Source: Noviherbaspirillum aridicola (GTDB lineage: Bacteria > Pseudomonadota > Gammaproteobacteria > Burkholderiales > Burkholderiaceae_D). From it: DNA of 64,000 bases. The notes beneath the pieces were generated by a model. The model searched no databases, was not told the origin of the DNA, and saw only the letters and a program-made list of their open reading frames with translations. Of this stretch, positions 7,910-16,225 are shown one piece after another. Position numbers and translations under genes: made by a program. How positions within the stretch are numbered: position 1 is the stretch's first letter; every line of letters begins with the position of its first letter. The stretch covers positions 62,001 to 126,000 of the forward strand of contig NZ_BPMK01000016.1 of the NCBI RefSeq assembly GCF_019656455.1. Direction: 5' to 3'.

Positions 7910-10075
7910 TTAGAACTTCGCCTGCAGGCCGAGCACGACGGTGCGCGGCGCGCCGGGCGTGACCCAGGTGCGCTGGTACGAGCTGGCGTACCATGTCCGG
8001 TCGAACAGGTTGTCGACGTCGAGCGACAGCCGCAACGCCGGGGTGATGCGCCAGTAGGCGGCAAGCCTTGCGGTCGTGTGCGACGGCAGTTCGAATGCAT
8101 CTTCTCCGCTGCCAGCCTGTGCCCGTGTGCGCGCCTCTCCCAGGCGGCGCCCGCTGTAGGCCAGTCCTCCGCCGATTCCGTAACGACCGCCGCCGGCGAG
8201 GGCGTCCTCGTACATCAGGAGCAGGCTGCCGCTGAGCTTCGGCACGTTGAGCAGGCGGGCGCCGACCTCGAGCAGGTTGTCGCGTTTCACTTCCGCCTCG
8301 ATGTACGCGAGGCTCGCGCTGAGGCGCCAGTTCGCCGACAGCTGGCCCGACACGTCAAGGTCGAACCCGCGACTGCGCACTTCTCCGGCTGCAATCGAAA
8401 AGCCGGTGTTGAAGGGATCGGAGGTCAGCACGTTGCGCTTGGTGATGTTGAACAAGGCCAGGCTGGCGCCGAGGCTGCGCACCGCGTCTTCCCATTTCGC
8501 CCCGACCTCGGTCGCGGTGCCGGACTCGGGATCGAATGCGCCCCCTGCGGCGTCAGCGCCACTGTTGGGCCGGAAGGACTTGCCGGCATTGGCGAACAGT
8601 GTCCACCGAGGGGTGGCGAGATAGCTGACGCCGACGCGCGGGGAGGTCGCGTTCGGGCTTTGACGGGTGCGCGTGCCCGTCCTGCGGTTGAGGACGGTCT
8701 GCTCGTTGCGGTCGAAGCGCAGGCCGCCGAGCAGCCGCCACTTCTCGCCAAGATGTACGGTGTCCTGCAGGTAGAAGGCCAGGTTTTCCTGATCTTCCGC
8801 GGTATCCGTGCTGGGCAGCAGCGCCGGCCGGGGCTGGCCATATACCGGATTGAAGATGTCGATCGCGTATGGCGCGCTGCCGCTCGGATTCGCCCGCAGC
8901 ATCCGCTGGTTGAGGTCGAGCCGCCAGGCCTCGAACCCGGCGAGCACTTCATGTTCAAGACCGCCCGCGCTCAGCCGGCCCAGCAGTTCTGCCTGCACGC
9001 CGATGTCGTCCGATTCGAAGTCGCGATAGCGGCGCTGGCGGCGCAGCGTCCGCTGATCCGGTTGCAGGGCGGGTTGCGGCTCGGTCGAGTAGCCTTCGAG
9101 CGTGCCGTTCTTGTAGGAGATGCCCATGCGTCCGAGCCAGGCCGCATTCAGTGCATGTTCGAGAATCAGCTGGTGTGTCTGGTTTTCGACCCGGACGTCG
9201 CCGTCGGACGGCTCTCCCAGGAAGCGCTCGCGCGGGACCGCGCCGAGCCGGTTGCCGACTGCAACGACGCCGCGGTCGAGCGGCGTGCGGTGGCGCAGGA
9301 TCTCGGCCGCATAGTCGAGCCTGGTGGCCGGCGCAAGCTTCCAGGTGATGGCCGGGGCGATCAAACTGCGCCGCGTGTCGACATGGTCGCGAAAGCCGCC
9401 GCGGTCCTCGAGCGCCAGGTTCAGGCGGTACGCCACGCGCTCGCCCAGCGGGCCGCCGGTATCGAGCGCGGTGCGATAGAAATCGTGGCTGCCGGCGTAG
9501 GCTTCGACCGCGTGCGCGGCCTTCCACAGCGGCTTCCTAGTGACCACATTGACCGTCCCACCCGGCTCGCTCGCGCCGTAGAGGGCGGCCGACGGCCCCT
9601 TCAGGAACTCGATGCGCTCGATGTTGGCCGTGTCGCGCGGCGCGTTGTAGCCTCGGTTGGCGGTGAAGCCGTTGAGCAGCATCGGCATGCCGAGGTTGGG
9701 ATCGCCGGCGAGGCCGCGGATGGAGAGGTTGTCCCACAGGCCGCCGAAGTTGTTCTGCGCGGAGACGCCACCGACGTAGGCGAAGGTCTGGTCTAGGCGC
9801 GAGGCGCCGAGGTCCTGCAGGGTTTCCCGTCCCATGACTCTCACCGCCTGGGGCAGTTCGCGCAACGGCAGGTCGGTCTTCGCGCCGGACACCTCGCTGC
9901 GGTGATAGCTGTTGCCCACGCTGCCGCCGAGAACTTCCACGGTCGGAAGAACGGTTTCCGGCGCCGCGTGGGCCGCATCAGACGCCGCCTGTGGCTGGGC
10001 GTGGGCCGGCAGGCTCAGGGAGGCGAGCAGGGCCGCGAAGACGTGCGGCGCACGTCTCTGTTCTTTTTTTTGCAT
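7910..10075 (-). CDS. TonB-dependent outer-membrane receptor, siderophore-receptor type
   Basis: About 721 residues. A signal peptide (MQKKEQRRAPHVFAALLASL, cleaved near AHA-QP) is followed by the TonB plug (about 60-200; NNFGGLWDNLSIRGL and IERIEFLKGPSAALYG are typical) and a 22-strand barrel ending in the C-terminal Phe of Omp85 substrates. I chose ATG 10075 because it begins the signal peptide; an in-frame ATG at 10147 would put 24 non-signal residues in front and overlap the operator. It heads the ABC-2 cassette. The ligand is not determinable; a metal complex is likely. Two dyads upstream suggest metal-responsive repression. Confidence 0.88.
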   Translation of the reverse strand: MQKKEQRRAPHVFAALLASLSLPAHAQPQAASDAAHAAPETVLPTVEVLGGSVGNSYHRSEVSGAKTDLPLRELPQAVRVMGRETLQDLGASRLDQTFAYVGGVSAQNNFGGLWDNLSIRGLAGDPNLGMPMLLNGFTANRGYNAPRDTANIERIEFLKGPSAALYGASEPGGTVNVVTRKPLWKAAHAVEAYAGSHDFYRTALDTGGPLGERVAYRLNLALEDRGGFRDHVDTRRSLIAPAITWKLAPATRLDYAAEILRHRTPLDRGVVAVGNRLGAVPRERFLGEPSDGDVRVENQTHQLILEHALNAAWLGRMGISYKNGTLEGYSTEPQPALQPDQRTLRRQRRYRDFESDDIGVQAELLGRLSAGGLEHEVLAGFEAWRLDLNQRMLRANPSGSAPYAIDIFNPVYGQPRPALLPSTDTAEDQENLAFYLQDTVHLGEKWRLLGGLRFDRNEQTVLNRRTGTRTRQSPNATSPRVGVSYLATPRWTLFANAGKSFRPNSGADAAGGAFDPESGTATEVGAKWEDAVRSLGASLALFNITKRNVLTSDPFNTGFSIAAGEVRSRGFDLDVSGQLSANWRLSASLAYIEAEVKRDNLLEVGARLLNVPKLSGSLLLMYEDALAGGGRYGIGGGLAYSGRRLGEARTRAQAGSGEDAFELPSHTTARLAAYWRITPALRLSLDVDNLFDRTWYASSYQRTWVTPGAPRTVVLGLQAKF

Positions 10076-10141
10076 GGCTTTGAGCGGAAGTGGATCGGCC
10101 GGACGGACCGGCATCCCCGTGGCGGCGGCTGGGGGTGCTAT

Positions 10142-10158
10142 TTGCAACCGTGTTGCAA
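10142..10158. promoter_or_regulatory. Operator-like dyad 1, TTGCAAC-CGT-GTTGCAA
   Basis: A perfect 7-bp inverted repeat with a 3-base spacer lies 67-83 bases upstream of the receptor ATG. A second copy of its core sits 44 bases away. The rest of the 379-base gap between receptor and P450 (10076-10454) shows only an AT-rich patch with a T8 run and no further gene that I can support. Confidence 0.6.
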
Positions 10159-10186
10159 CTTAATCTTAAGGCAAGGCCGTTTTTTT

Positions 10187-10201
10187 TGCAACAGAGTTGC
10201 A
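10187..10201. promoter_or_regulatory. Operator-like dyad 2, TGCAAC-AGA-GTTGCA
   Basis: A second copy of the dyad at 10143-10157 with the same half-sites and spacer length but a different spacer sequence. Conservation of the arms only is what a dimeric regulator site shows. It lies farther from the receptor start than copy 1. Confidence 0.6.
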
Positions 10202-10454
10202 CAAAGGCTGTGATGAGCGCCGCGGAAAGATGGAATGGCCGGCAGCGGGCGCCGTTCATGTGACGGCGATTTCTGCGCAGAGGACTGCGCGGGCCGGGAG
10301 GCGCTCGTGGCGGACCGCGATCGATGCGGGCGGGTTTGGCGAGCGGGTGCTGCTCCGGCTGCCGGGCGCGCGTCAGCAGGGTGAGGGATAGCCGGGGAGG
10401 TCGGCGCGCCTCGATAATGAGAGCGGGCGGACCTCCGCGCGGAAGTGAGGGGTC

Positions 10455-12776
10455 CTACAACTCCAGCACCAGTCTCCCGCATGCCGCGCGCGAGCAGCAC
10501 GCCATCATCTTGTTGTTGGCGTCGCGCTCGGCGCGGGTGAGCACGACGTCGCGGTGGTCGATCCGGCCCGCCAGCACCCGCACCTCGCAGGAGCCGCACA
10601 AGCCTTCGCCGCAGTCGCTCTGGACGTCGATGTTGGCGCCGCGCAGGGCGGCGAGCAGCGTCTGGTCGGGCGGTACCTGGACGACGATGCCGGAGTCCTT
10701 CAGTTCCACTTCGAAGGCCCGCTCCTTCGCCGGGTCGAGGCTGCCCCGCGTCGCATGGAAGTGCTCGATGCGCAATGCATCCTCGGGCCAGGCGGCGCAG
10801 CAGTGCTCCAGCGCCTCGAGCAGGCGCGTCGGGCCGCAGGCATAGATGCGGGTGCCGTCCGCCGGCGAGGCCAGCAGGGCGGCATAGTCGGCGCGCCTGC
10901 CTTCGTCGCCGGCGTAGATCCGGAGCCGGTCGCCGTGCAGCGCCGACAGTTCGTCGAGACAGGCCATGCTGCGGCGCGAGCGCCCGCTGTAATGCAGTTC
11001 ATAGTCGATGCCCAGCGCCCTGGCGCGCCGCGCCATCGCGATGATGGGCGTGATGCCGATGCCGCCGGCGATGAAGATCGCGCGGCGCGCGCTCTCGTCG
11101 AAGCGAAAATGGTTGCGCGGTCCGCGTATCTTCAGCCGGTCGCCCGGCCTGACGTTGTCATGGATCCAGCCCGACCCGCCGCGGCTGTGCGGATCGCGCA
11201 GCACCGCGATCTCCAGCGTCTGCGCATCGTCCGGGTCGCCGCACAGCGAGTACTGCCGCGAGACATCCGGATGCCCGCACTCGACGTCGATGTGCGCCCC
11301 GGGCATCCAGCGCGGCAGCGCGCGCCCGTCGGGCGACTTCAGGCGCAGCCGCAGGATGTCGTCGGTGAGCCGCGTGACGCTCTCGACGACGACGCTGCGG
11401 CTCGCCGCATGGGCCGAGGGCTCGCCGATGCGAACCGGCAAAGCGTGCGCCAGCAGCGCCCGGTTCCTTCGCTCCGGATTCTGTAGCGGATCCCATTCCA
11501 CCCACAGGTGCTCCGGGCCGCGGAAGGAGGTGTTGGGAAGATAGGTGAAGGTCTGCTCGCACAGCCGCATGTGCGGCAGCCGCCGGCTCAGTTCCTCCAG
11601 GAAGATCTGCATCTCCATGCGGGCCAGATTCTTGCCCATGCACTGGTGGGAACCGTAGCCGAAGGTCAGGTGGTCGCTGGAATTGTCGCGGCGGATGTCG
11701 AGCGCATCCGCATCCTCGAAATGGCGCTGGTCGTGATTGGCCGACGCCATCACCATGAGCAGCTTCGAGCCGGCCGGTATGTCGATGCCGCCGATCTTCA
11801 CATCGCGTGTCACCAGGCGCCGCCATGCCGGCACCGAGCCGTTGTGGCGCAGGCATTCCTCCACCGCGTTCGGAATCAGGGACGGATCTTCGCAGATCTC
11901 GCGCCAGGCGCTCGGATGCTGCAGCAGCAGCTTGAGTGCATTGGCGGTGGCGTTGGCGGTGGTCTCGTGGGCGGCGACGATCCCGGCCATCATCATGGAA
12001 TGCAGATAGGAGTCGGTCACCACCTCCGGATAGTCCGCCTGCTTGCGGATGCCGTACTTCATCCATCCCGGGCCGCTCGGATCCTTGCGCATCTTGTCGA
12101 GGATCTTGCCGGCGAGCTGCCAGAAATTGCCGACCGCGTGCGCGACCCTGACCTGTTCCTCCGGCTTCGGACGTCCCCAGGTATTGACGGTGTGCGCGAT
12201 CGAATACTGGCGCAGCAGGTCCATGTCCTCTTCCGGGATGCCGAGGAAATGCAGCGCCACCGTGAGCGGCACTTCCCACAGCATCTGATCCACCAGGTCG
12301 GCGCGGCCATCGTCGATGAAGCGGTCGACATACTCGCGTGCCAGGCGTCGCACCATCGGCTCGTGATGCCTGAGCGCCTCCGGCGTGAACGGCTCCATCA
12401 GCACCCTGCGGCGCGCCATGTGCGCCGGCTCGTCCTCGTTGACCAGCGTGCGGTTCATCGCATAGCTGTACGAGGCCAGCACCGCGTTGGCCTCATCGCT
12501 GGTGGGGATGATTTTTTCGAGTGCGATCGAGGGACTGAAGGTGATGTTGTCGCGGAACACCGCCTTGATGTCGTCGTAGCGCGTGATGACCCAGTAGCCG
12601 AGCTTCGGGCTGAAGAATACCGGCTCTTCCTCGCGCGCCCAGCGCACGTATTCCGGCGGATCCTGCTGGTAGGCGTCCTCGAAGGGATCGAATGCCGCCG
12701 CGCGGGGGCTGACCGGGCATGCTCCGGCCTTCAGGGCCGCGTGGTCGATGGGACAGGAAGTGGCGGGCGTCTTCAT
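10455..12776 (-). CDS. Self-sufficient cytochrome P450 (P450-reductase-[2Fe-2S] fusion, CYP116B-like)
   Basis: A 773-residue single-chain monooxygenase. The P450 domain (about 1-445) has the I-helix oxygen motif AGIVAAHETT, an ExxR, and the haem loop FGYGSHQCMG with ligand Cys379. A phthalate-dioxygenase-reductase-type FMN/NADH domain follows (about 455-680; RQYSLCG binds FMN, GGIGITP binds NADH). The C-terminal plant-type ferredoxin has Cys722, 727, 730 and 760. Order, length and many stretches match the P450RhF/CYP116B class as I know it. Such enzymes hydroxylate or dealkylate aromatics and thiocarbamates using NAD(P)H alone. The start is ATG 12776; a longer open frame upstream lacks P450 character. 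The substrate is unknown. Confidence 0.93.
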   Translation of the reverse strand: MKTPATSCPIDHAALKAGACPVSPRAAAFDPFEDAYQQDPPEYVRWAREEEPVFFSPKLGYWVITRYDDIKAVFRDNITFSPSIALEKIIPTSDEANAVLASYSYAMNRTLVNEDEPAHMARRRVLMEPFTPEALRHHEPMVRRLAREYVDRFIDDGRADLVDQMLWEVPLTVALHFLGIPEEDMDLLRQYSIAHTVNTWGRPKPEEQVRVAHAVGNFWQLAGKILDKMRKDPSGPGWMKYGIRKQADYPEVVTDSYLHSMMMAGIVAAHETTANATANALKLLLQHPSAWREICEDPSLIPNAVEECLRHNGSVPAWRRLVTRDVKIGGIDIPAGSKLLMVMASANHDQRHFEDADALDIRRDNSSDHLTFGYGSHQCMGKNLARMEMQIFLEELSRRLPHMRLCEQTFTYLPNTSFRGPEHLWVEWDPLQNPERRNRALLAHALPVRIGEPSAHAASRSVVVESVTRLTDDILRLRLKSPDGRALPRWMPGAHIDVECGHPDVSRQYSLCGDPDDAQTLEIAVLRDPHSRGGSGWIHDNVRPGDRLKIRGPRNHFRFDESARRAIFIAGGIGITPIIAMARRARALGIDYELHYSGRSRRSMACLDELSALHGDRLRIYAGDEGRRADYAALLASPADGTRIYACGPTRLLEALEHCCAAWPEDALRIEHFHATRGSLDPAKERAFEVELKDSGIVVQVPPDQTLLAALRGANIDVQSDCGEGLCGSCEVRVLAGRIDHRDVVLTRAERDANNKMMACCSRAACGRLVLEL

Positions 12777-12824
12777 GGTGCGGTTTCCGGAGATGGGTGT
12801 CGACGGGAACGAGGGAATCAGTTC

Positions 12825-12853
12825 TGCGTAATCATACTCCGTTATGCGTAATC
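12825..12853. promoter_or_regulatory. Paired TGCGTAATC direct repeats in the P450 leader
   Basis: TGCGTAATC occurs at 12825-12833 and again at 12845-12853, 20 bases (about two helix turns) apart, 49-77 bases upstream of the P450 start. The same 9-mer occurs in reverse at 13827-13835 before the Bug/homogentisate operon. A shared regulator, most likely the intervening IclR protein, is inferred. Confidence 0.55.
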
Positions 12854-12892
12854 CGGAAGACGTGCCGGACCGCAGTAATGGACGGAAAAGAA

Positions 12893-13699
12893 TCAGGGTT
12901 TGACACGCGCGCCGAGGGCGGCGCTGATGTCGGCCGCTTCGCGCCTGACGAGACTCGCGATCCTGCCTGTCGGATCGGTATCGAAGCCGCCGGTGGCGCC
13001 GAGCGCGGTCAGCACCGCGCATACGCGTCCGGTGTAATCGAAGATCGGCGCCGCCACCGCGCTGATGCCGGGCAGGAGGGTATCCCTGATCGCCGCGCAG
13101 CCCTGCTCGCGCACCTCCTTGCGCAGCCGCTCGATCGGGTTCCTGCCCGACAGCGACGCCCGCTGCTCCTTGCCGGCGCGCGCCAGTTCCTCGTCCGCCT
13201 GCGCCCGCACGTGGGCATCGTCGAGGTGGCCGAGAAACGCCCGGCCGGTGGCCGACCAGAGCAGCGGCAGCACCGATCCGGCGCGTGCATTGATGGTGAC
13301 CGGCAATCCGGGTTCTTCGATGCGCAATATGGTCGGCCCCTTGTTGCCCATGACGGAGATGAAGCAGGTCACTTCCAGCTGCTCGCGCAGCCGCATCAGC
13401 GATGCCTCGCCCAGGCGTATCGGATCGCACTGCTTCAGCGCCGCGAGGCCGATCTGTATCGCTTCCCGTCCGAGGTAATAGTGCTGGGTGGCGGGGTCCT
13501 GCGCGACCAGGCCCTCCTGGGCCAGGCTCGCCATGTAGCGGTGCACCTTGGCGGTGCTTTCGCCGACCTCCGCCGCCACCGCGGTCAGGCTGGCGGAACC
13601 GCCGAGCCGGCCGAGCGCCTTGAGTATGCCCATGCCCATCTCCGCCGACTGCACCCGCTGGCGCCGCTCCATCGATCGCTGTTCCACCGTCTGTTTCAT
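12893..13699 (-). CDS. IclR-family transcriptional regulator
   Basis: A 268-residue regulator with an N-terminal winged helix (about 20-80; ALGRLGGSASLTAVAAEVG, STAKVHRYMASL) and a GAF-like IclR effector domain (about 95-260). I chose ATG 13699 because an AGG-containing ribosome site lies upstream; an ATG at 13792 would add 31 non-conserved residues. It sits between the P450 and the divergent Bug-hmgA-fahA operon. IclR proteins are known regulators of homogentisate catabolism in other proteobacteria (HmgR), so control of this operon is likely. The paired 9-mer motifs on both sides support it. Confidence 0.9.
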   Translation of the reverse strand: MKQTVEQRSMERRQRVQSAEMGMGILKALGRLGGSASLTAVAAEVGESTAKVHRYMASLAQEGLVAQDPATQHYYLGREAIQIGLAALKQCDPIRLGEASLMRLREQLEVTCFISVMGNKGPTILRIEEPGLPVTINARAGSVLPLLWSATGRAFLGHLDDAHVRAQADEELARAGKEQRASLSGRNPIERLRKEVREQGCAAIRDTLLPGISAVAAPIFDYTGRVCAVLTALGATGGFDTDPTGRIASLVRREAADISAALGARVKP

Positions 13700-13778
13700 T
13701 GCTTGCGCTGCCTGTTGAACAAGAACATTACTCTGGCGCCGCCGGCGCGCGCCGTCAACGGCCGCGCTTCCGGCGCCC

Positions 13779-13807
13779 TTGACTGAGATCAAGGCGAGCT
13801 TGTTAAT
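13779..13807 (+). promoter_or_regulatory. Candidate sigma-70 promoter of the Bug-hmgA-fahA operon
   Basis: TTGACT at 13779-13784 and GTTAAT at 13802-13807 are separated by 17 bases, matching the -35 and -10 consensus at five and four of six positions. The dyad at 13817-13835 would cover the start site, as expected of a repressor site. Confidence 0.5.
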
Positions 13808-13816
13808 TTTACGCTG

Positions 13817-13835
13817 TGCGTAGTAGGATTACGCA
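13817..13835. promoter_or_regulatory. Operator-like dyad TGCGTA-N7-TACGCA
   Basis: A 6-bp inverted repeat whose right arm belongs to GATTACGCA, the reverse complement of the repeats found before the P450 gene. It lies just downstream of the candidate promoter and 38 bases before the Bug receptor ATG. Probably an IclR binding site. Confidence 0.55.
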
Positions 13836-13872
13836 AAATTAGAACACGCACCAATTCAACGAGGAGCACTCC

Positions 13873-14844
13873 ATGAAAAGACTGATCGCGGCCTGCATGC
13901 TGGCGCTGCCGGTACTCGCGGCTTCCGCCCCGGCGATGGCGCAATCCTATCCGTCCAGGCCGATCCGCTGGCTGGTGCCGTATCCGCCGGGCGGCGGCTC
14001 CGACTTCCTGGCGCGGACGGTCGGCCAGCAGCTGTCCGAGCAGGTCAAACAACCGGTCATCATCGAGAACAAGGCGGGCGGCAATACCGCGATCGCGGCC
14101 GCCGAGACCGCGCGCTCCCCCGGGGACGGCTACACCATCCTCAACGCGGACAACGGCACCATGGTGTTCAACACCGCCCTGTATTCAAAGCTGGTCTACA
14201 ACGCGGAGAAGGACCTCGCGCCGGTGACCCTGGTCGGGCGCTTCCCGATGATCCTGGTGGTCGGCCCCGGCTCCGAAGCCAAGGACGCCAGGGATTTCAT
14301 CGCCCGCGCCAAGGCCAGGCCGGGCAGCGTCAACTACGGTTCGGCCGGCGCCGGCAGCCCGCATCACCTGGCGATGGAGCTGCTCGAGGTGAGCGCCGGA
14401 CTGGACATGGTGCACGTCGCCTATCGCGGCGCCGCGCCCTCGCTGGCCGACGTCGCCGGCGGACAGATCCCGGCGATGATGGTCGACCTCGCCGCCGGTG
14501 CCGCCTTCATCAAGAACAACCGCGTGCGTCCGCTGGCGGTCGCCAACGCGACGCGTCTGCCGCAGCTGCCCGACGTGCCGACCTTCGCCGAACTCGGCTT
14601 CAGGGATGTCGAGGCGGCGGCGCTGGTGGGCGTGGTGGCGCCGGCCGCGACGCCGCCCGAGGTGGTCAATACCCTGTACAAGCAGATCTCCGCCGCGATC
14701 GCCCAGCCGTCGGTGCGCCAGCGTCTCGTCGACTTCGGCGTCGAGCCGGTGGGCAGCACGCCGCAGCAGTATGCCGAGCTGCTGACCCGCGAGCGGGAAC
14801 GCTGGCACAAGCTGATCCGCGACCAGAAGATTACGCTGGACTGA
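13873..14844 (+). CDS. Bug-family periplasmic solute-binding receptor (tripartite tricarboxylate type)
   Basis: A 323-residue secreted binding protein. The signal peptide is about residues 1-23 (cleavage near AMA-QS). The Bug signature follows at once (YPSRPIRWLVPYPPGGGSDFLAR), and the two-lobed fold fills the rest. GAGGAG lies just ahead of ATG 13873. Bug proteins bind carboxylates and are hugely expanded in Burkholderiales, often without membrane partners; none is encoded here. As first gene of an operon with hmgA and fahA it may bind an aromatic or dicarboxylic acid such as homogentisate-related compounds, which is inference. Confidence 0.9.
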   Translation: MKRLIAACMLALPVLAASAPAMAQSYPSRPIRWLVPYPPGGGSDFLARTVGQQLSEQVKQPVIIENKAGGNTAIAAAETARSPGDGYTILNADNGTMVFNTALYSKLVYNAEKDLAPVTLVGRFPMILVVGPGSEAKDARDFIARAKARPGSVNYGSAGAGSPHHLAMELLEVSAGLDMVHVAYRGAAPSLADVAGGQIPAMMVDLAAGAAFIKNNRVRPLAVANATRLPQLPDVPTFAELGFRDVEAAALVGVVAPAATPPEVVNTLYKQISAAIAQPSVRQRLVDFGVEPVGSTPQQYAELLTRERERWHKLIRDQKITLD

Positions 14845-14865
14845 GTGCATTGTCGGAGCGATGAA

Positions 14866-16191
14866 ATGAACGTGAAGGACCGCGACGAGCAGGGTGGCCT
14901 GCGCTATCAATCGGGCTTCGGCAACGAGTTCGCCACCGAGGCGCTGCCCGGCGCGCTGCCGGTCGGCCGCAACTCGCCGCAGCGCGCGCCCTACGGCCTC
15001 TACGCCGAACAGTTTTCCGGCACCGCCTTCACCGCGCCGCGCAGCCACAACCGCCGCTCCTGGCTGTACCGGATCAGGCCGGCGGCGGTGCACATGCCGT
15101 TCCGCCTGCTCGACAGTCCGCGCATCGTCGGCGACTTCGCCGCCGTGCCGCCCACACCGCCCAACCAGCTGCGCTGGGATCCCCTGCCGGTGCCGGAGGC
15201 GCCCACCGACTTCATCGACGGCTGGGTCACCATGGCGGGCAACGGCTCGGCCGAGGCGATGTCCGGCTGCGCGATCCACATGTACGCGGCCAACCGGGCC
15301 ATGGACGGGCGCTATTTCTACACCGCCGACGGCGAACTGCTGATCGTGCCGCAGCAGGGGCGCCTGCACATCGCCACCGAGCTGGGCCGGATCGAGATCG
15401 CGCCGCAGGAAATCGCGATCGTGCCGCGCGGATGCCGCTTCAGCGTATCCCTGCCCGACGGGACCGCGCGCGGCTATATCTGCGAAAACTTCGGCGCGCT
15501 GCTGCGCCTGCCCGACCTGGGTCCCATCGGCTCCAATGGCCTGGCCAACCCGCGCGACTTCGAAACCCCGCATGCGTGGTACGAAGACCGGGAAGGGGAT
15601 TTCGAACTGGTCGCCAAGTTCCATGGCCGGCTGTGGTCGGCGCGCATCGGCCATTCGCCGCTGGACGTCGTCGCCTGGCACGGCAATTACGCGCCATGCA
15701 AGTACGACCTGCGGCGCTTCAATACCATCGGTTCGATCAGCTACGATCATCCCGATCCGTCGATCTTCCTGGTGCTGCAGTCGCCGAGCGACACGCCCGG
15801 GGTCGACACCATCGATTTCGTGATTTTCCCGCCGCGCTGGCTCGCCGCCGAAGACACCTTCCGCCCGCCCTGGTTCCACCGCAACGTGGCCAGCGAGTTC
15901 ATGGGACTGATACACGGCGAGTACGACGCCAAGGCCGAGGGCTTCGTCCCCGGCGGCGCCAGCCTGCACAACTGCATGTCCGGCCACGGACCGGATGCCG
16001 CGACCTTCGACAAGGCGTCGAACGCCGACACCAGCAAGCCGAACAAGGTCGGCGACACCATGGCCTTCATGTTCGAGACGAAGACCGCGATCAGGCCGAC
16101 GCAGTTCGCGCTCGAGACATCGCAGCTGCAGAGCGAGTATTTCCAGTGCTGGCAGACGATCAGGAAGCATTTTTCTCCGACGCGCAAATGA
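14866..16191 (+). CDS. hmgA: Homogentisate 1,2-dioxygenase
   Basis: A 441-residue Fe(II) enzyme that opens the homogentisate ring to maleylacetoacetate in tyrosine/phenylalanine breakdown. The iron ligands are visible as His338 and Glu344 ([11 protein letters not shown]) and His374 (SGHGPD), each offset by three from the human enzyme. The N terminus YQSGFGNEF is the family hallmark, and the length is normal. I chose ATG 14866, which has GGAG upstream; an in-frame codon at 14845 overlaps the Bug stop region. The start is 21 bases after the Bug receptor stop, and fahA follows, giving two consecutive pathway steps. No maleylacetoacetate isomerase gene lies nearby. Confidence 0.97.
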   Translation: MNVKDRDEQGGLRYQSGFGNEFATEALPGALPVGRNSPQRAPYGLYAEQFSGTAFTAPRSHNRRSWLYRIRPAAVHMPFRLLDSPRIVGDFAAVPPTPPNQLRWDPLPVPEAPTDFIDGWVTMAGNGSAEAMSGCAIHMYAANRAMDGRYFYTADGELLIVPQQGRLHIATELGRIEIAPQEIAIVPRGCRFSVSLPDGTARGYICENFGALLRLPDLGPIGSNGLANPRDFETPHAWYEDREGDFELVAKFHGRLWSARIGHSPLDVVAWHGNYAPCKYDLRRFNTIGSISYDHPDPSIFLVLQSPSDTPGVDTIDFVIFPPRWLAAEDTFRPPWFHRNVASEFMGLIHGEYDAKAEGFVPGGASLHNCMSGHGPDAATFDKASNADTSKPNKVGDTMAFMFETKTAIRPTQFALETSQLQSEYFQCWQTIRKHFSPTRK

Positions 16192-16225
16192 GCGCGGCTC
16201 CGAACAGGAAGGATAAGCAAGTCCG

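Noticed and set aside
12777-13430. N-terminal extension of the P450 frame to 13430
   Set aside because: The extension crosses the operator repeats and the IclR gene on its own strand, and does not resemble P450 sequence; ATG 12776 starts the known family N terminus.
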